Notes under the pieces: generated by a model
What the model saw: only the letters and a program-made list of their open reading frames with translations
The model's database searches: none
Told to the model about the DNA's origin: nothing
Position numbers and translations under genes: made by a program
Assembly (NCBI RefSeq): GCF_902726655.1
Contig: NZ_CACVAN010000001.1
Span: 2,914,001-2,978,000 of the forward strand
Source of the DNA: Virgibacillus ihumii
GTDB lineage: Bacteria > Bacillota > Bacilli > Bacillales > Amphibacillaceae
Reading direction: 5' to 3'
DNA length: 64,000 nucleotides
Shown: positions 8,653 through 17,602 of the stretch, in pieces
Position numbering within the stretch: position 1 is the first letter of the stretch
How the letters are laid out: every line of letters starts with the position of its first letter

Positions 8653-9608
8653 GTGCAGAAAAAGCAACAACTTCAGAACAAACAGCTATCGGAATAGCTC
8701 ATAGTAAATTGATTCTAATCGGCGAACACGCAGTTGTACACGGACAGCCTGCAATCGCCATTCCTTTTCCGCTGGTAGGTGTGGAGTCAATTGTTGATTA
8801 TGTACCGGGATCGGTTAAGATTAACAGTACGTTTTATACGGGTCCGATTGAATCCGCCCCCGATTCATTGGAAGGACTTGTAACGTGTATTCAAGAGACA
8901 ATGAAGCACTTGCAGCTCCCGTGCGAGGATTTTATGATTCGGATTAAATCATCAATACCACCCGGAAAAGGGCTTGGTTCGAGTGCTTCTGTTGCAATTG
9001 CAGTAATCAAATCTCTTTTTGCGTTTTTTGGCGAAAAATATTCAGAGCAGGATTTGCTTAATCTATCCAATATATCTGAAACGTATGCACATGGTGTTCC
9101 CAGCGGTATTGATACCTTAACGATTACTTCAGGGTCACCGGTTTGGTATGAAAAAGATGAGCCGATTAATTTTATTAATCCGGAAGGTGATTTCCATTTT
9201 ATTGTTGCCGATTCAGGTCGTGTAGGTGACACACGTTCAGCCGTTGAATCAGTCGCTACCTTGCTGAGATCCGCTCCTAAGCGAATTCAACACAAGTTGG
9301 ACCGTATTGGAGAAATAACGCATCGGGCAAGAAATGCGCTGGAAACCGCCAGCAAACATCTGCTTGGTCAGATGCTGAATGAAGCCCAGCGTGAACTGGA
9401 AGCGCTTGGCGTGAGTGATGCTGGTCTAAACCGATTGATTTATTTTGCACGGCAGGAAGGCGCATTAGGTGCGAAATTAACTGGCGGGGGAAATGGCGGC
9501 TGTATTATTGCACTGGCCCGAAATGAAGTGCATTCCAGACAATTGGCTGAGAAGCTAAGAAAATTCGGAGCACATGCGGTATGGCCATTTGTTTTACGTA
9601 ATAACTAA
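8649..9608 (+). CDS. mvaK1: Mevalonate kinase
   Basis: Phosphorylates mevalonate with ATP. A GHMP kinase of 319 residues: motif 1 in KLILIGEHAVVHGQPAIA (near 20-37), the ATP-binding motif 2 PPGKGLGSSASVAIA (near 103-117), and motif 3 KLTGGGNGGCIIAL near the C-terminus. The catalytic-base Asp region VPSGIDTLTITSG is present. The start overlaps the mvaA stop. A 111-base gap containing a structured dispersed repeat separates it from mvaD. Confidence 0.95.
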   Translation: MSAEKATTSEQTAIGIAHSKLILIGEHAVVHGQPAIAIPFPLVGVESIVDYVPGSVKINSTFYTGPIESAPDSLEGLVTCIQETMKHLQLPCEDFMIRIKSSIPPGKGLGSSASVAIAVIKSLFAFFGEKYSEQDLLNLSNISETYAHGVPSGIDTLTITSGSPVWYEKDEPINFINPEGDFHFIVADSGRVGDTRSAVESVATLLRSAPKRIQHKLDRIGEITHRARNALETASKHLLGQMLNEAQRELEALGVSDAGLNRLIYFARQEGALGAKLTGGGNGGCIIALARNEVHSRQLAEKLRKFGAHAVWPFVLRNN

Positions 9609-9637
9609 AAAGATGTGTTTTAGCAGTCAAGAAAATT

Positions 9638-9707
9638 AAAACTTTCTTGCTGCATAAGTTCAACTAAGGTTGTCACCTAAAGGTTTGTGACAACCAAGTT
9701 TTCTAAT
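9638..9707 (+). repeat. Structured dispersed repeat, copy B
   Basis: Lies between mvaK1 and mvaD. Outer arms AAAACTT/AAGTTTT enclose a small CTTGCTGCATAAG loop and a perfect 9-bp hairpin, GGTTGTCAC/GTGACAACC. The hairpin arms differ from copies A and C yet still pair. The repeat ends 13 bases before the mvaD start, close to its ribosome site. Confidence 0.75.
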
Positions 9708-9719
9708 GAGGGGATACGC

Positions 9720-10697
9720 ATGAAAGCAACAGCTAAGGCACACACGAATATCGCCCTGGTAAAATATTGGGGGAAACGGGATGAATCACTGATTCTCCCT
9801 ATGAATAACAGCCTTTCTTTAACATTGGACGGATTTTATACGACTACTTCTGTTGAATTCCATAATGAGCTGACTGAAGATCGTTTTTATTTAAATGATA
9901 AAGCCGTAGTCGATAAACAATATGATCGTGTTTCCAGTTTTTTAAGTCTTATCCGGAACTCTGCGGGAAAGGATAATCTGTTCGCAGAGGTTCACTCGAC
10001 CAATCATGTGCCGACGGCTGCCGGATTTGCTTCTTCTGCATCAGGATTTGCCGCCCTTGCAGCGGCTTCTGCAAGAGCGTTGAACCTCGACATCGATGAT
10101 AAGGCCCTCTCCGCATTAACCAGGCAAGGATCCGGTTCTGCATGCCGCTCCATTTACGGTGGATTTGTTGAATGGGAAAAAGGTACACAAGCAGATGGTT
10201 CTGATTCGTATGCTGTGCCGGTAGCACCAGCAGATCATTGGGACATCCGGGTGGCGGCGGTTGTTCTGTCATCGAATGCGAAAAAAGTCCTCAGCAGGGA
10301 AGGAATGAAGCGGACAGTCGAGACATCACCGTTTTATTCAAGTTGGGTGGACAGCATTCCGAGTGATTTGAAACAGATTAAAGCAGGGATACAAAACAAG
10401 GATTTTGAAAAAGTCGGATCTATTGCCGAAATGAACTGTCTGAAGATGCATGCGACAACACTTGCTGCAAATCCGCCTTTTTCGTACTGGCATGATACTA
10501 CAATGGCAGTAATGCATGCAGTACAGGAATTAAGAGAATCGGGCATTCCGGCATATTTTACAATTGATGCTGGGCCGAACGTGAAGGTTCTTTATTTGCC
10601 GGAGGATGAAGAAACATTGGAGCAGTCTCTCCGTGAAGTCCCCGGTGTAAATGATGTTATTGTCAGTAAAGCCGGCCAGGGCATATCCTATTTGTAG
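9720..10697 (+). CDS. mvaD: Diphosphomevalonate decarboxylase
   Basis: Converts mevalonate diphosphate to isopentenyl diphosphate in an ATP-dependent decarboxylation. The 325 residues start MKATAKAHTNIALVKYWGKR, the hallmark N-terminus of the family. NNSLSLTL, AAGFASSASGFAALA (GHMP motif 2, near 101-115), GSACRSIYGGFVEW and the C-terminal TIDAGPNV follow in order. I chose the ATG at 9720, behind GAGGGGATAC, over an earlier in-frame start because the homologous N-terminus begins there. Confidence 0.96.
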   Translation: MKATAKAHTNIALVKYWGKRDESLILPMNNSLSLTLDGFYTTTSVEFHNELTEDRFYLNDKAVVDKQYDRVSSFLSLIRNSAGKDNLFAEVHSTNHVPTAAGFASSASGFAALAAASARALNLDIDDKALSALTRQGSGSACRSIYGGFVEWEKGTQADGSDSYAVPVAPADHWDIRVAAVVLSSNAKKVLSREGMKRTVETSPFYSSWVDSIPSDLKQIKAGIQNKDFEKVGSIAEMNCLKMHATTLAANPPFSYWHDTTMAVMHAVQELRESGIPAYFTIDAGPNVKVLYLPEDEETLEQSLREVPGVNDVIVSKAGQGISYL

Positions 10698-10710
10698 GGG
10701 TTGAAATGTT

Positions 10711-11805
10711 TTGACTACATCGATAACTGTAAAAACACCTGGAAAATTAATGGTTGCCGGAGAGTTTGCTGTTCTTGAAAATTATCAAAAACTGGTGGTT
10801 ATGGCGGTTAACCGTTTTGTTTATGCTGCATTGGAGCAAAGCGGTGAAAACCGTCTTTCTTTGCTTAATTATGGCCTAACAGATGTTAAATGGGAGTGGA
10901 CTGGGGACAAAATTTCAGTCAAAACGGGTGATGACCGGATACGATTTGTGGAAAATACAATGACGGTAGTATATACATATCTGCAGGAAAATAATATTCC
11001 GCCGGAGCCGTGTCATTTGTCAGTTCGCAGTGAACTGGATGATACCGGCGGTCGCAAATATGGCCTTGGTTCAAGCGCGGCTGTCTCTACTGCTGTAGTT
11101 TCAGCGATTTTAAAGCGGTTTTTGCCAAATGAACCATCTGAACAGCTGATTTTTAAGCTTGCTTCCATTTCCCATGTGATTACCCAAGGAAATGGCTCTG
11201 GTGCTGATGTTGCTGCTTCTTCTTATGGCGGTTTATTGCAATATTCGTCGTTTCAGGCTGACTGGCTGCAACGTGCTTATAACAATTCTGGTTCGATAAC
11301 GGAACTTGCTGTATCGGACTGGCCGTATTTTACAGTTGAACCCATCATACTGCCGGATAATATACATGTCTGCATCGGCTGGACCGGTTCGCCTGCATCA
11401 ACTTCTTCGCTTATTCGAAAAATCAGGACATTAAAAGATTCGAATCCATCACAGTACGAACAATTTCTTTCTGACAGCAGTGCGGCAGTTGGAAGCTTTC
11501 TCGATGGGGTCACAAAGGGTGAACCTGCAAAGGTGATTGAAGGGGTCAGATTAAACCGGCGGGCGCTTGCGGAGGTAGGCAGAAATGCCGGCGTGGATAT
11601 TGAAACACAGGCATTGACCACCTTGTGCAATTTAGCGGAACAGCACGGAGGTGCCGGAAAACCTTCCGGAGCGGGCGGCGGCGACTGTGGAATTGCTTTT
11701 CTGCCATCTGAAGAACAGGCAAAACAATTACAAGATGCCTGGAAGAGAGCAGGAATCAAGCCGCTTGATCTTGCACTTCATCCTGATGGAGCGATTAAAA
11801 TATAA
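10711..11805 (+). CDS. mvaK2: Phosphomevalonate kinase
   Basis: Makes mevalonate 5-diphosphate from the monophosphate. A GHMP kinase of 364 residues: VKTPGKLMVAGEFAVLENYQ at the N-terminus, KYGLGSSAAVSTAVVSA (motif 2, near 117-133), GNGSGADVAASSYGGLLQY, and the C-terminal KPSGAGGGDCGIAFL (motif 3). The start is a TTG at 10711 with AGGGGTTGAA in front; the nearby ATG at 10705 runs into a stop at once. Last gene of the mevalonate operon, closed by a strong terminator. No isopentenyl-diphosphate isomerase gene accompanies it. Confidence 0.94.
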   Translation: MTTSITVKTPGKLMVAGEFAVLENYQKLVVMAVNRFVYAALEQSGENRLSLLNYGLTDVKWEWTGDKISVKTGDDRIRFVENTMTVVYTYLQENNIPPEPCHLSVRSELDDTGGRKYGLGSSAAVSTAVVSAILKRFLPNEPSEQLIFKLASISHVITQGNGSGADVAASSYGGLLQYSSFQADWLQRAYNNSGSITELAVSDWPYFTVEPIILPDNIHVCIGWTGSPASTSSLIRKIRTLKDSNPSQYEQFLSDSSAAVGSFLDGVTKGEPAKVIEGVRLNRRALAEVGRNAGVDIETQALTTLCNLAEQHGGAGKPSGAGGGDCGIAFLPSEEQAKQLQDAWKRAGIKPLDLALHPDGAIKI

Positions 11806-11823
11806 GGCTCTTACATTCTATAT

Positions 11824-11860
11824 AAAGGAGGACAGCCACAAATCGGGCTGTCCTCCTTTA
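11824..11860. terminator. Bidirectional terminator between mvaK2 and gltC
   Basis: AAAGGAGGACAGCC pairs with GGCTGTCCTCCTTT, 14 bp, and sits between convergent genes. Confidence 0.85.
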
Positions 11861-11906
11861 TATTCATAATGTCCTGGAAAGGAACTCCCTGCGTAAAAGT
11901 TCTGCT

Positions 11907-12809
11907 TTATTGAAATTGCTGCAACCTCGCAAAAAACTGTTTTGCGAATGTGTAAAAGACCTTTTCGGAAGGTGCCAAACGCTTTTCTCTTTGCTTTATA
12001 ATGCCTACCGTCCTCCTAACTTCCGGTATATCGATGGGAATTTTAACGGTCATGTTCGGTGTCGATTCGTGAAATGTACTTTCAGGTAGAAGGGTTACAC
12101 CGATACCGGCTGCTACCAGCCCTTTGATAGCGTCTAAATCCTCCCCCTCTGAAGAGATGTTTGGTGAAAATCCCCCCTGTTTACAGGCGTCCACCAGTAT
12201 TTTTTCCAGGATAAATCCTTTGGGAAAACTGACAAATTCATCTTTTTTCAGATCACTTAGATGGAGACTGTTTTGCTCCGCCAATGGATGGGATAATGGT
12301 AAAAGTGCCAAGATGTTCTCGGTAAATAAGATATGACTTTCGATATCCGGGTCTTTTTTAGGGACAGGTCCAAGAAAAGCAACATCAATATCACCATTCT
12401 TAACGGATTCTGTTAAAAATCTATAGGATCCTTGTCTTAGTTGAAAAGCAATATTTGGATATTCTGACTTAAAAGAAGAAATAATGCTCGGCAGTAAATG
12501 ATTTGCCAAACTTGTCGGGAATCCGATTTTAATTGTCCCTCGTTCCGGATCCAAGTATTCATCGATCTGCTGCCTGGCATTATTAATGGCTTTCATGGCG
12601 ATTTCGGTATGTGTTAAAAATATCTTGCCTATTTGTGTTAATTTAACATTTCTGCCCTCACGCTCAAATAAGGATACCTCCAGTTCATCTTCCAAATTAG
12701 CAATCTGTCTGCTGACCGCTGATTGGGCAACATGCAAGTGCAGCGCTGCTTCTGACACGTGTTCACGCTTGGCTACTTCCATAAAATAACGTAATTGACG
12801 CAGTTCCAT
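11907..12809 (-). CDS. gltC: LysR-type activator of glutamate synthase
   Basis: The 300-residue protein opens MELRQLRYFMEVAKREHVSE with a winged helix-turn-helix (AALHLHVAQSAVSRQIANLE, about 20-39), followed by a substrate-binding domain from about residue 90. It is divergent from gltA, as GltC is in Bacillus subtilis, where it activates gltAB in response to the 2-oxoglutarate/glutamate balance. An in-frame GTG nine bases upstream could also serve, but ATG at 12809 matches the usual family N-terminus. The intergenic region carries a GltC-like dyad. Confidence 0.9.
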   Translation of the reverse strand: MELRQLRYFMEVAKREHVSEAALHLHVAQSAVSRQIANLEDELEVSLFEREGRNVKLTQIGKIFLTHTEIAMKAINNARQQIDEYLDPERGTIKIGFPTSLANHLLPSIISSFKSEYPNIAFQLRQGSYRFLTESVKNGDIDVAFLGPVPKKDPDIESHILFTENILALLPLSHPLAEQNSLHLSDLKKDEFVSFPKGFILEKILVDACKQGGFSPNISSEGEDLDAIKGLVAAGIGVTLLPESTFHESTPNMTVKIPIDIPEVRRTVGIIKQREKRLAPSEKVFYTFAKQFFARLQQFQ

Positions 12810-12830
12810 TTTAGTCACTCATTTCCATTT

Positions 12831-12845
12831 ATCTCAAAAGTAGAT
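12831..12845. promoter_or_regulatory. GltC-type operator dyad
   Basis: ATCTCAAAAGTAGAT has the T-N11-A form of LysR boxes and resembles the B. subtilis GltC box ATCTCA-N-TGAGAT. It sits just upstream of gltC and would serve both autoregulation and gltA activation. Confidence 0.6.
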
Positions 12846-12866
12846 CAATCTTATCTAAATTATATA

Positions 12867-12896
12867 TTGTTTAGAACAGTTTGAGAACCTTATAAT
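12867..12896 (+). promoter_or_regulatory. gltA promoter
   Basis: TTGTTT, an 18-bp spacer, then TATAAT, 45 bases before the gltA start. The weak -35 fits activator dependence. Confidence 0.6.
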
Positions 12897-12940
12897 TTAA
12901 ATAAGACATTCAATTCGGAATGTATGGAAACGGGGGTAAC

Positions 12941-15900
12941 ATGATGCGTTATAATCAGATACCTGAAGCTCAAGGTCTTTATCGTCCTGAATTTGAACAC
13001 GATAATTGTGGGATTGGCTTATATGCTCACATAAATGGAGTTCCAACCCATGATATTGTTAAAAAAGGTCTGCACATGCTTTGTCAATTGGATCACCGTG
13101 GAGGTCATGGAAGTGATCCGGCGACAGGAGATGGGGCTGGATTAATGGTGCAAATTCCGGATGGTTTTTTTCAAAAAGTTTGTTCTGATATGAACCTGCC
13201 AAAAAAGGGGCGGTATGGAGCAGGGATGATTTTTTTCTCAAATGGAGATGAGAACCGGAAAAAGGCGGAAACTCAAATAAATAAATTTATCGAACAGGAA
13301 GGGCAGACAGTGCTTGGCTGGAGAACGGTGCCCGTAAATAGTGAAAGCATTGGTCAGAAAGCGAAAGCCAGCTGCCCGGTTATCCGCCAGGTATTTATTG
13401 GTGCGGATGCTGCTATCGAAAATAATATTGATTTTGAGCGGAAGTTATATGTTATTCGCAAGCAATCGGAAAAGCTTGCATCCGAAAGGGAGGAGCGGTT
13501 TTATTTTACCAGCCTCTCAAGTCAAACTATTGTCTATAAAGGACTGTTAACACCAGAGCAGTTAGATGGCTTCTATACAGATTTGCAGGATGAAGATTTT
13601 GTTTCGGCTTTTTCGCTAGTCCATTCACGCTTCAGTACCAATACATTTCCTAGCTGGGAACGGGCGCATCCGAACCGGTATTTAATGCATAACGGGGAAA
13701 TTAATACGTTAAGAGGGAATATTAACTGGATGAAGGCTCGTGAAAAACAGTTGATTTCGGAAGCTTTCGGTGATGATCTGGGTAAAGTGCATCCGATTCT
13801 GGATGAGGATGGGAGCGATTCATCCATTTTAGATAATGCTTTGGAATTTTTAGTGTTGGCTGGCAGAAAACCAGCGCATGCCGCGATGATGATGATTCCC
13901 GAGCCTTGGGCAAACAATCCGCATATGTCAAAAGAAAAGAGAGCCTTTTACGAATATCATAGTACGTTAATGGAACCATGGGACGGACCAACGACAATCT
14001 CATTTACGGATGGCAGTCAAATTGGTGCGATTCTGGATAGAAACGGATTGCGGCCCGCCCGGTATTATGTGACAAAAGACGATTATCTAATTTTTTCTTC
14101 AGAGGTTGGCGTCATTGATGTAGAAGAAAGCAATGTCCTGTATAAAGACCGGTTAAGCCCTGGGAAAATGTTATTGCTGGATTTAGGCGAAGGCAGGATT
14201 ATTTCAGATGAGGAAATTAAAACGGAAATGGCAGGAGCAGGACCTTATCACCACTGGTTGGATGAAGAGCTGGTGAAATTGGAAAACCGGGTGGAACTTA
14301 ATGGAGAAAAGCCATTCAGTGGTTTGTTGAAAAAGCAAAAAGCTTTTGGCTATACGTATGAAGATATCCATAAATATTTGATCCCTTTAGTAACGGATGA
14401 AAAGGATCCAATTGGTGCAATGGGTAATGATGTGCCTTTAGCGGTATTGTCTGATCAGCCACAATCGTTATTCTCCTATTTCAAACAGTTATTTGCGCAA
14501 GTAACAAATCCTCCAATCGATGCGTATCGTGAGCAACTCGTTACTTCCACCACAACTTTGTTAGGGCCTGAAGGAAATCTGCTCCATCCGGGAAAAATGA
14601 ATTGTCACCGGCTTCAACTGAGTACTCCAGTATTGTCTGACCACCAATTACAACTCATTAAGAAAGATAGTTATCCGGATTTTTCCAGTCATACCATAAA
14701 CACATTATTTGCAGATAATCTGGAAAACAGGCTGGAAGAGGTTTGTAAGGAAGCTGATGAAGCCATAGCGAATAATAATCAGCTTCTTATTCTGTCAGAT
14801 CGTAAAATGGATGAAAAGGCTGCGGCAATTCCGTCACTGCTTGCCATAAGTGCACTGCATCAGCATTTAATTCGTCAGGGAACGCGAACGAAAGTAAGCA
14901 TCATTGCTGAAACCGGCGAGGCAAGGGAGGTCCATCATTTTGCTTCGTTAATCGGCTATGGAGCAGATGCAGTAAATCCATATCTTGCATTTGCAACATT
15001 GCATCAGGTAATCAGAGACAATTATGTAACGGAGAGGTATGAAGTTGCGGTAAATCATTATATCCAGGCGATTACGGAAGGCGTTGTAAAGGTAATGTCC
15101 AAAATGGGGATATCAACCATTCAAAGTTATCGCGGAGCACAAATATTTGAAGCAATTGGCATTAGTAAAACGGTTATCGATCGTTATTTTACCGGAACAG
15201 CTTCACAGCTTGACGGGATTGAGTTAGATACGATTGCGGAAGAAGCGATATTGCGTCACAGTCGTGCTTATGCTGATGAACCTGATCAAACATTGGAATC
15301 AGGCAGTGATTTTCAATGGCGGAAAACAGGTGAACATCATGCATTTAACCCAAAAACAATCCATACGTTGCAGTGGGCGTGCCGCAGAGGTGATTACAAT
15401 CTGTTTAAACAATATTCCAAAGCAGCAAATGAAGAGCGACTGACGTTTTTGCGGAATTTATTTACCTTTAAGCAAGCAAATCCATCGATACCAATTGACG
15501 AAGTAGAGTCTGCTCAAACGATTGTGAAGCGATTTAAGACCGGGGCAATGTCTTTTGGTTCATTGAGTGAAGAAGCACATGAGTCCTTGGCGATTGCCAT
15601 GAACCGGATTGGCGGAAAAAGTAACAGTGGTGAAGGCGGAGAAAATCCCGAACGGTTCACTATGGATGAAAATGGAGATTCGAAGCGAAGCGCCATCAAA
15701 CAAATTGCATCCGGACGTTTCGGGGTGAAAAGCCATTATCTAGTCAATGCCGATGAACTGCAAATTAAGATGGCCCAAGGTGCAAAACCAGGTGAGGGAG
15801 GCCAACTGCCGGGGAATAAAGTGTATCCATGGATCGCCGATGTACGTGGATCAATTCCTGGTGTAGGACTGATATCACCCCCGCCGCACCATGATATTTA

Positions 15901-17500
15901 TTCTATTGAAGATTTGGCACAATTGATTCATGATTTGAAGAATGCAAACCGGCATGCGAGTGTAAGTGTCAAACTTGTTGCCAAGGCCGGGATTGGAACA
16001 ATTGCATCTGGTGTTGCAAAAGGTTCTGCAGATGTGATTACCATCAGTGGGTATGACGGGGGAACAGGAGCTTCTCCGAAAACAAGCATCAAACATACGG
16101 GACTGCCTTGGGAATTGGGCCTTGCTGAAACACATCAGGCGCTCATGTTAAATGGTTTACGGGACCGTGTTGTACTGGAAGCGGATGGTAAGTTAATGAC
16201 TGGAAAAGATGTGGTCATGGCTGCACTGCTTGGCGCCGAGGAATTTGGATTTGCCACCGCACCGCTTGTTGTTCTGGGGTGTGTCATGATGCGGGCATGT
16301 CACTTGAATACATGCCCGGTAGGTATTGCAACCCAGGATCCGGAATTGCGTAAGAAGTTTATGGGTGCCTCGGATCATGTCGTGAATTTTATGTTTTATA
16401 TTGCTGAAGAAGTCAGAGAAATCATGGCAGGATTAGGGTTCAGAACATTTGATGAAATGGTCGGGCGGACGGAGGTTTTGGCTGTAAGCGACCGGGCGAA
16501 AGCGCATTGGAAGGCAAAAGACTTGGATTTATCGACATTGCTTTACAAGGTGGATGGTGCAAGAACGTGTCAAACCAAACAGAATCATCATCTTGAAGAG
16601 TCACTTGACTTACGTGAAATTCTGCCAGCTGTCAAACCTGCCTTGGTCCTTAAGCAGCCTGTGGATTTGGCTTATCCGATCAAAAATATTAATCGTGCAG
16701 TAGGAACGATTACAGGCAGTGAGATTTCCAAGCGCTACGGGGAAATCGGTCTGCCGGAAGATTCCATCACATTGCGATTTACCGGGTCTGCCGGACAGAG
16801 CTTTGGTGCTTACATTCCCAGGGGCATGTCTCTGCGGTTAACCGGTGATGCCAATGACTATGTCGGAAAAGGTCTGTCAGGCGGAAAGGTCATTGTCTCT
16901 TCACCGCAGGAAGCGGAAGCTAATGAACCCAACAATGTAATTATCGGTAATGTTGCGTTATACGGCGCTTCCAGTGGTGAAGCATATATAAATGGCTATG
17001 CCGGTGAACGGTTTGCTGTGCGGAATAGTGGCGCAGATGTTGTTGTTGAAGGAATCGGTGACCATGGCTGCGAATATATGACTGGAGGTCGTGTCATTAT
17101 TCTGGGTGAAGTTGGCAAAAACTTCGCAGCTGGAATGTCAGGTGGTATTGCCTATGTTCTTGCTGAAGATACTCATCAATTTAAACAGTTGTGCAATAAA
17201 GAGATGGTGGAGTTTGAAGCTATGTCAGATGTAAAAGAGAGGAAAGAAGTAAAACAGCTGATACAACGTCATTATCAGTATACCGAAAGTCAGAAAGCAA
17301 ATTTTGTCCTTCATAATTGGAATAAGAATGTGAAGCATATTGTGAAAGTTATTCCAAGGGATTACAAGCAAATGCTTAATCGAATTCAGGTGTTCAAGAA
17401 TGAAGGTTATACAAATAAAGAGGCTGCCATGAATGCGTTCGATGACAAAAAGCGGAACAAGAATATCATTCCAAAAAAATCTCCACTGGTTTCATTATAG
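12941..17500 (+). CDS. gltA: Glutamate synthase (NADPH), large subunit
   Basis: Transfers the glutamine amide to 2-oxoglutarate, giving two glutamates. The 1519-residue chain has full length and the usual domain order. The N-terminal class II amidotransferase has its catalytic Cys in HDNCGIGLYAHINGVPTH (near residue 23), so a short propeptide must be removed. A central domain is followed by the FMN/Fe-S synthase domain with GGKSNSGEGGENPERF and the cysteine cluster VMMRACHLNTCPVGIAT. The C-terminus is the GXGXG beta-helix. ATG at 12941 follows CGGGGGTAAC. gltB follows 102 bases downstream. Confidence 0.97.
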   Translation: MMRYNQIPEAQGLYRPEFEHDNCGIGLYAHINGVPTHDIVKKGLHMLCQLDHRGGHGSDPATGDGAGLMVQIPDGFFQKVCSDMNLPKKGRYGAGMIFFSNGDENRKKAETQINKFIEQEGQTVLGWRTVPVNSESIGQKAKASCPVIRQVFIGADAAIENNIDFERKLYVIRKQSEKLASEREERFYFTSLSSQTIVYKGLLTPEQLDGFYTDLQDEDFVSAFSLVHSRFSTNTFPSWERAHPNRYLMHNGEINTLRGNINWMKAREKQLISEAFGDDLGKVHPILDEDGSDSSILDNALEFLVLAGRKPAHAAMMMIPEPWANNPHMSKEKRAFYEYHSTLMEPWDGPTTISFTDGSQIGAILDRNGLRPARYYVTKDDYLIFSSEVGVIDVEESNVLYKDRLSPGKMLLLDLGEGRIISDEEIKTEMAGAGPYHHWLDEELVKLENRVELNGEKPFSGLLKKQKAFGYTYEDIHKYLIPLVTDEKDPIGAMGNDVPLAVLSDQPQSLFSYFKQLFAQVTNPPIDAYREQLVTSTTTLLGPEGNLLHPGKMNCHRLQLSTPVLSDHQLQLIKKDSYPDFSSHTINTLFADNLENRLEEVCKEADEAIANNNQLLILSDRKMDEKAAAIPSLLAISALHQHLIRQGTRTKVSIIAETGEAREVHHFASLIGYGADAVNPYLAFATLHQVIRDNYVTERYEVAVNHYIQAITEGVVKVMSKMGISTIQSYRGAQIFEAIGISKTVIDRYFTGTASQLDGIELDTIAEEAILRHSRAYADEPDQTLESGSDFQWRKTGEHHAFNPKTIHTLQWACRRGDYNLFKQYSKAANEERLTFLRNLFTFKQANPSIPIDEVESAQTIVKRFKTGAMSFGSLSEEAHESLAIAMNRIGGKSNSGEGGENPERFTMDENGDSKRSAIKQIASGRFGVKSHYLVNADELQIKMAQGAKPGEGGQLPGNKVYPWIADVRGSIPGVGLISPPPHHDIYSIEDLAQLIHDLKNANRHASVSVKLVAKAGIGTIASGVAKGSADVITISGYDGGTGASPKTSIKHTGLPWELGLAETHQALMLNGLRDRVVLEADGKLMTGKDVVMAALLGAEEFGFATAPLVVLGCVMMRACHLNTCPVGIATQDPELRKKFMGASDHVVNFMFYIAEEVREIMAGLGFRTFDEMVGRTEVLAVSDRAKAHWKAKDLDLSTLLYKVDGARTCQTKQNHHLEESLDLREILPAVKPALVLKQPVDLAYPIKNINRAVGTITGSEISKRYGEIGLPEDSITLRFTGSAGQSFGAYIPRGMSLRLTGDANDYVGKGLSGGKVIVSSPQEAEANEPNNVIIGNVALYGASSGEAYINGYAGERFAVRNSGADVVVEGIGDHGCEYMTGGRVIILGEVGKNFAAGMSGGIAYVLAEDTHQFKQLCNKEMVEFEAMSDVKERKEVKQLIQRHYQYTESQKANFVLHNWNKNVKHIVKVIPRDYKQMLNRIQVFKNEGYTNKEAAMNAFDDKKRNKNIIPKKSPLVSL

Positions 17501-17602
17501 GAACAAACTTGAATTGACACTGGACTTGGCTATCCGGCTGAGTCCGAATTCCATAGTTATGGAATGGTCATAACTATACTCGTAAAGAATGGAGTGAGAA
17601 TG

